Shown: positions 21,300-23,861 of the stretch, one piece after another | How positions within the stretch are numbered: the first letter of the stretch is position 1 | How the letters are laid out: each line of letters starts with the position of its first letter | Assembly (NCBI GenBank): GCA_900547195.1 | Contig: URFQ01000038.1 | Coordinates: forward strand, 1 to 23,861 | Length of the DNA: 23,861 nucleotides | Direction: 5' to 3' | From: an uncultured Butyricicoccus sp. | GTDB taxonomy: Bacteria; Bacillota; Clostridia; Oscillospirales; Butyricicoccaceae | Position numbers and translations under genes: made by a program | Notes under the pieces: generated by a model | Databases searched by the model: none | Seen by the model: the letters and a program-made list of their open reading frames with translations, nothing else | Told to the model about the DNA's origin: nothing

Positions 21300-22186
21300 A
21301 TATCCAGTGGTATCCGGGGCATATGGCGAAAACCCGCCGCCAGATGCTTGAAAACCTGAAGAATATCGATATTGTGTGCGAGGTTGTGGACGCGCGCATC
21401 CCCATGGTCAGCCGCAATCCGGACATGGACGAGATCGCGGGCGCAAAACCCCGCATGATCATCCTGAACCGCATCGACCTTGCCGCCCCGGATGAGACCC
21501 GCCGCTGGGCCGCGTATTTCCGCGCCAAAGGCTGGGCGGTCCTCGAGACCGATAGCCAGCATGGCAAGGGCGCCGAAAAATTTGCGGCCGCGGCGCGCGA
21601 GGTGCTGGCGGATAAAATCGCACAATGGAATGAAAAGGGGCAGACCGGCCGTGCGGTGCGCGTCATGGTGGTCGGCATCCCGAACGTTGGGAAATCGACG
21701 TTTATCAACCGGATTCTCGGCCGCAAGTCGGCCAAGGCGGCCGATAAGCCGGGTGTGACGCGCGGGGCGCAATGGTTCCGCGTGGGCGACGGCATCGATC
21801 TGCTGGATACTCCGGGGATCCTGTGGCCCAAGTTCGATGACGAACGCACCGGCCTGCTGCTCGCGTCCACCGGCGCAGTCAAGGACGACATTCTCGATGT
21901 GGAAACGCTCGCCTGCAAGCTGTTTGAGATTCTTGCGGTGCGCGCGCCCGAAGCCATTGTAAGCCGCTACAAGCTGACCCTCCCCGCACCTGGGGAAGAG
22001 GTGGATTTCCTGGGATATACTTTGCTTGAGCAGGTCGGGCAAAAACGCGGCTTTATGATGCGCGGCGGGGAAATCGACACCGAGCGCATGGCGCGTGCGT
22101 TCCTCGACGAATACCGCGGCGGCGTGCTCGGCCGCATCACATTGGAAACCCCGGAGGAATATACTGATGCTGAACTGGGAGATTGA
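21296..22186 (+). CDS. rbgA: Ribosome biogenesis GTPase YlqF/RbgA
   Basis: Circularly permuted GTPase needed for late 50S subunit assembly. 296 aa. The permuted motif order is visible: G4 NRID (58-61, commonly NKxD) comes before G1 GIPNVGKST (127-135), then G2 Thr155 in KPGVTRG and G3 DTPG (171-174). The N-terminus MNIQWYPGHMAKTRR is the family hallmark (start followed by PGHMAK with the conserved His). A C-terminal RNA-binding helical domain follows. It begins in the lepB stop codon and overlaps rnhB by 20 bases. Confidence 0.95.
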   Translation: MNIQWYPGHMAKTRRQMLENLKNIDIVCEVVDARIPMVSRNPDMDEIAGAKPRMIILNRIDLAAPDETRRWAAYFRAKGWAVLETDSQHGKGAEKFAAAAREVLADKIAQWNEKGQTGRAVRVMVVGIPNVGKSTFINRILGRKSAKAADKPGVTRGAQWFRVGDGIDLLDTPGILWPKFDDERTGLLLASTGAVKDDILDVETLACKLFEILAVRAPEAIVSRYKLTLPAPGEEVDFLGYTLLEQVGQKRGFMMRGGEIDTERMARAFLDEYRGGVLGRITLETPEEYTDAELGD

Positions 22187-22787
22187 AACCGGTGTAAAGG
22201 CGCGGGGCTTTTCGGCAATCTGCGGCATTGACGAGGCCGGGCGCGGCCCGCTGGCCGGCCCGGTGTGCGCGGCAGCGGTCATCCTGCCGTTTGGCTGCGA
22301 CATCGAAGGCCTGGACGATTCCAAAAAGCTGACGGAAAAAAAGCGAGAGCAGCTGTTTGATCTTGTGAAGGAGCGGGCGCTTGCGTATTCGGTCGCGTTG
22401 GTGGATCATTACGTCATCGACGAGATCAACATTCTGGAAGCCACCTTCCGCGCGATGGGAAATGCGGTGGCCGGCCTGTCCATTCGTGCGGATTTTGCGC
22501 TTGTGGACGGCAACCGCAGCAAGGGGCTGGACATCCCACATGAATGCCTGGTTGGCGGCGACGCGAGAAGCCCCTCCATCGCGGCGGCGTCCATTCTCGC
22601 CAAGGTGACGCGGGACCGGCTTATGCTGGACTACGCCCGGCAGTACCCGGGATATCTTTTCGAAAAGCACAAGGGCTACGGTACCAAGGCGCATTACGCG
22701 GCCATTCTCGCGCATGGCCCCAGCCCGATCCACCGCATGACCTTTTTGAAAAAATTCTACGAAAAGCACCCCGAGGAAAAACCATGA
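22167..22787 (+). CDS. rnhB: Ribonuclease HII
   Basis: Endonuclease that removes RNA from RNA-DNA hybrids and starts excision of misincorporated ribonucleotides. 206 aa. Active-site residues are all present: Asp22-Glu23 in GIDEAGRGPLAGPV, Asp114 in LVDGN, Asp132 in GGDARSPSIAAASILAKVTRD. The C-terminal KGYGTKAHYAAILAHGPSPI block is also typical. Start at 22167 with GGAGGAA (22153-22159) inside the end of rbgA. The stop shares ATGA with yraN. Confidence 0.96.
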   Translation: MLNWEIETGVKARGFSAICGIDEAGRGPLAGPVCAAAVILPFGCDIEGLDDSKKLTEKKREQLFDLVKERALAYSVALVDHYVIDEINILEATFRAMGNAVAGLSIRADFALVDGNRSKGLDIPHECLVGGDARSPSIAAASILAKVTRDRLMLDYARQYPGYLFEKHKGYGTKAHYAAILAHGPSPIHRMTFLKKFYEKHPEEKP

Positions 22788-23137
22788 CGCGCGGCGCGCT
22801 GGGTGAACAGCTTGCCGCCGGATATCTCGCTGCACACGGCTATGAGATTGTGGCGCGGAATTTCCGCACCCGGTTCGGGGAGCTTGACCTCATTGCACGC
22901 AAGGATGGCTTTCTCGCTCTGGTGGAGGTCAAACTGCGGAAGAATGCACGCTATGGCGCGGCCTGTGAAGCGGTTGGCCCAGCCAAGCGCAAAAAGCTGA
23001 TTTTGGCGGCGGAAGAGTGGCTGAGCACGCATCCCTCCGCCTTGCAGCCGCGCTTTGATGTGGTTGAGGTTTACCTGCCGGAAGGGGCGCAGGCCTCGGC
23101 CGCCATCCATCACCTCAAAAATGCGTTTGACGCATGA
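22784..23137 (+). CDS. yraN: YraN family protein (UPF0102), predicted endonuclease fold
   Basis: 117 aa YraN-like protein of unknown function with a PD-(D/E)XK nuclease-type core: Asp35 in FGELDLIARKD and Glu48-x-Lys50 in LVEVKLR, preceded by the N-terminal GEQLAAGYLAAHGYEIVARN. Commonly found right after rnhB, as here (4-base overlap), which hints at a role in nucleic acid maintenance, but no activity is established. Confidence 0.92.
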   Translation: MTRGALGEQLAAGYLAAHGYEIVARNFRTRFGELDLIARKDGFLALVEVKLRKNARYGAACEAVGPAKRKKLILAAEEWLSTHPSALQPRFDVVEVYLPEGAQASAAIHHLKNAFDA

Positions 23138-23150
23138 GGAGGAACTTGTT

Positions 23151-23861
23151 TTGAATTATTTTGACCTGCACTGTGATACGATTTTTGAATGCTATGAGAC
23201 CGGCAAACGCCTGCGTGAAAACGATTTGATGATCGACCGCGAAAAGGTCTCCCGCTATGGCCACTATGCGCAGTTTTTCGCCCTGTTCTGCGGCGCGAAA
23301 GCGCCGGAAGGGGTGAAGCGTGCGCGCGTGCTGTTCGACCTGCCGCCTGAGGAGCGGCTGGACGCGCTGCTTGCGGAAGCCAAAGCGCAGTTCCGCGAAA
23401 ACGCCGACTGGCTTATGCCCTGCTTTGACAGCGAGGATTTTGACCGCGCCAAATCCAAGGGCAAGGCGGCGGCATTCCTGTCCATCGAGGGCGCCGACCT
23501 GCTGACCTCCGAGAAGCATTTGCAGCGCGCGGTGGATGCGGGGGTGCGGCTTGTCACCTTGAGTTGGAACTATCGCAATCCGTATGCCTGCGGCGCAGCC
23601 GTGGACAACGACGCCGGACTGACCGGGCAGGGCAGGGCGCTTGTGCGGCAGCTTGTGAAGCTGGGCGTGATCGTGGATGTGTCCCACCTGTCCGAGGGCG
23701 GGTTCTGGGATCTGTGCGTGGAGACCGAGTCGCCGTTCGTGGCCAGCCATTCGGACAGCCGCGCAGAGTGCCGGCACCTGCGCAATCTGACCGATTTGCA
23801 GTTTTCTGAAATCGTGCGGCGCGGAGGCTTGTGCGGGATCAATCTATATGGCGCGTTCCTG
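23151..23861 (+). CDS. Membrane-dipeptidase-type M19 peptidase (3' end outside window)
   Basis: Zinc dipeptidase of family M19 (renal dipeptidase-like); the first 237 residues are visible and the frame is open at the right edge. Metal ligands: His7 and Asp9 in FDLHCDT, Glu113 in SIEGADLL, His179 in VDVSHLSE and His200 in VASHSDSR; the following CRHLRNLTD matches the family HxRNLTD motif. No signal peptide, so probably cytoplasmic. The start is a TTG at 23151 with AGGAGG at 23137-23142, overlapping the last base of yraN; there is no suitable ATG nearby. Likely the last or a later member of the lepB-rbgA-rnhB-yraN transcript. Confidence 0.88.
   Translation, partial: MNYFDLHCDTIFECYETGKRLRENDLMIDREKVSRYGHYAQFFALFCGAKAPEGVKRARVLFDLPPEERLDALLAEAKAQFRENADWLMPCFDSEDFDRAKSKGKAAAFLSIEGADLLTSEKHLQRAVDAGVRLVTLSWNYRNPYACGAAVDNDAGLTGQGRALVRQLVKLGVIVDVSHLSEGGFWDLCVETESPFVASHSDSRAECRHLRNLTDLQFSEIVRRGGLCGINLYGAFL

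Noticed and set aside
21100..22324. Long minus-strand frames (285 and 363 aa) opposite rbgA
   Set aside because: Antisense shadows in GC-rich DNA; rbgA motifs on the plus strand are complete.

Overview
The window looks like chromosomal DNA of a GC-rich member of the Firmicutes class Clostridia. An Oscillospirales or Butyricicoccaceae-like gut organism is my best guess, but this rests on gene content only. Evidence: a WalK-YycH-YycI-WalJ-RlmH cluster, YlxM next to Ffh, KhpA next to S16, the YtaF-type sporulation-associated membrane protein, paired YmfF/YmfH M16 proteins, strong AGGAGG ribosome binding sites and tight ATGA gene overlaps. No rRNA, tRNA, CRISPR array, transposase or phage gene was seen. 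I list 28 protein genes; the first (walK) and the last (an M19 dipeptidase) are cut by the window edges.

Layout. (1) 1-6592, plus strand: walK (3' part), yycH, yycI, murA, walJ and rlmH, a cell-envelope control cluster with the MurA peptidoglycan enzyme embedded in it. A sequence that fits the WalR box lies upstream of murA. (2) 6593-6995: a 400-base convergent intergenic region full of hairpins. It includes a 215-base element with imperfect terminal inverted repeats, flanked by two copies of one terminator stem-loop. (3) 11234-6996, minus strand: ymfF, ymfH, lgt and folD, all overlapping, from one promoter. (4) 11427-15033, plus strand: ylxM-ffh and rpsP-khpA-rimM-trmD, with a terminator-like hairpin separating khpA from rimM. 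(5) 15034-20167: an accessory block splitting the usual trmD-rplS neighbourhood. It holds a PfkB-family sugar-phosphate kinase (plus), then on the minus strand a GH13 amylase, a YtaF/MntP-like membrane protein, a CDP-alcohol phosphatidyltransferase, a DUF134 regulator and a NifX-like protein with a Cys/His-rich tail. (6) 20168-23861, plus strand: rplS with a structured leader, then lepB, rbgA, rnhB, yraN and a dipeptidase.

How they fit together. Most genes are housekeeping: envelope signalling and synthesis, one-carbon metabolism, lipoprotein maturation, SRP targeting, ribosome assembly and RNA modification. The least explained features are regulatory or mobile: a pair of near-identical palindromes bracketing the DUF134-NifX core promoter, which suggests an autoregulated and perhaps metal- or redox-responsive unit; the terminator-duplicating MITE-like element and a diverged relative about 9.5 kb away in opposite orientation; and a WalR-box match upstream of murA. 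I did not find an obvious new multi-gene system; the DUF134-NifX unit is the nearest candidate.
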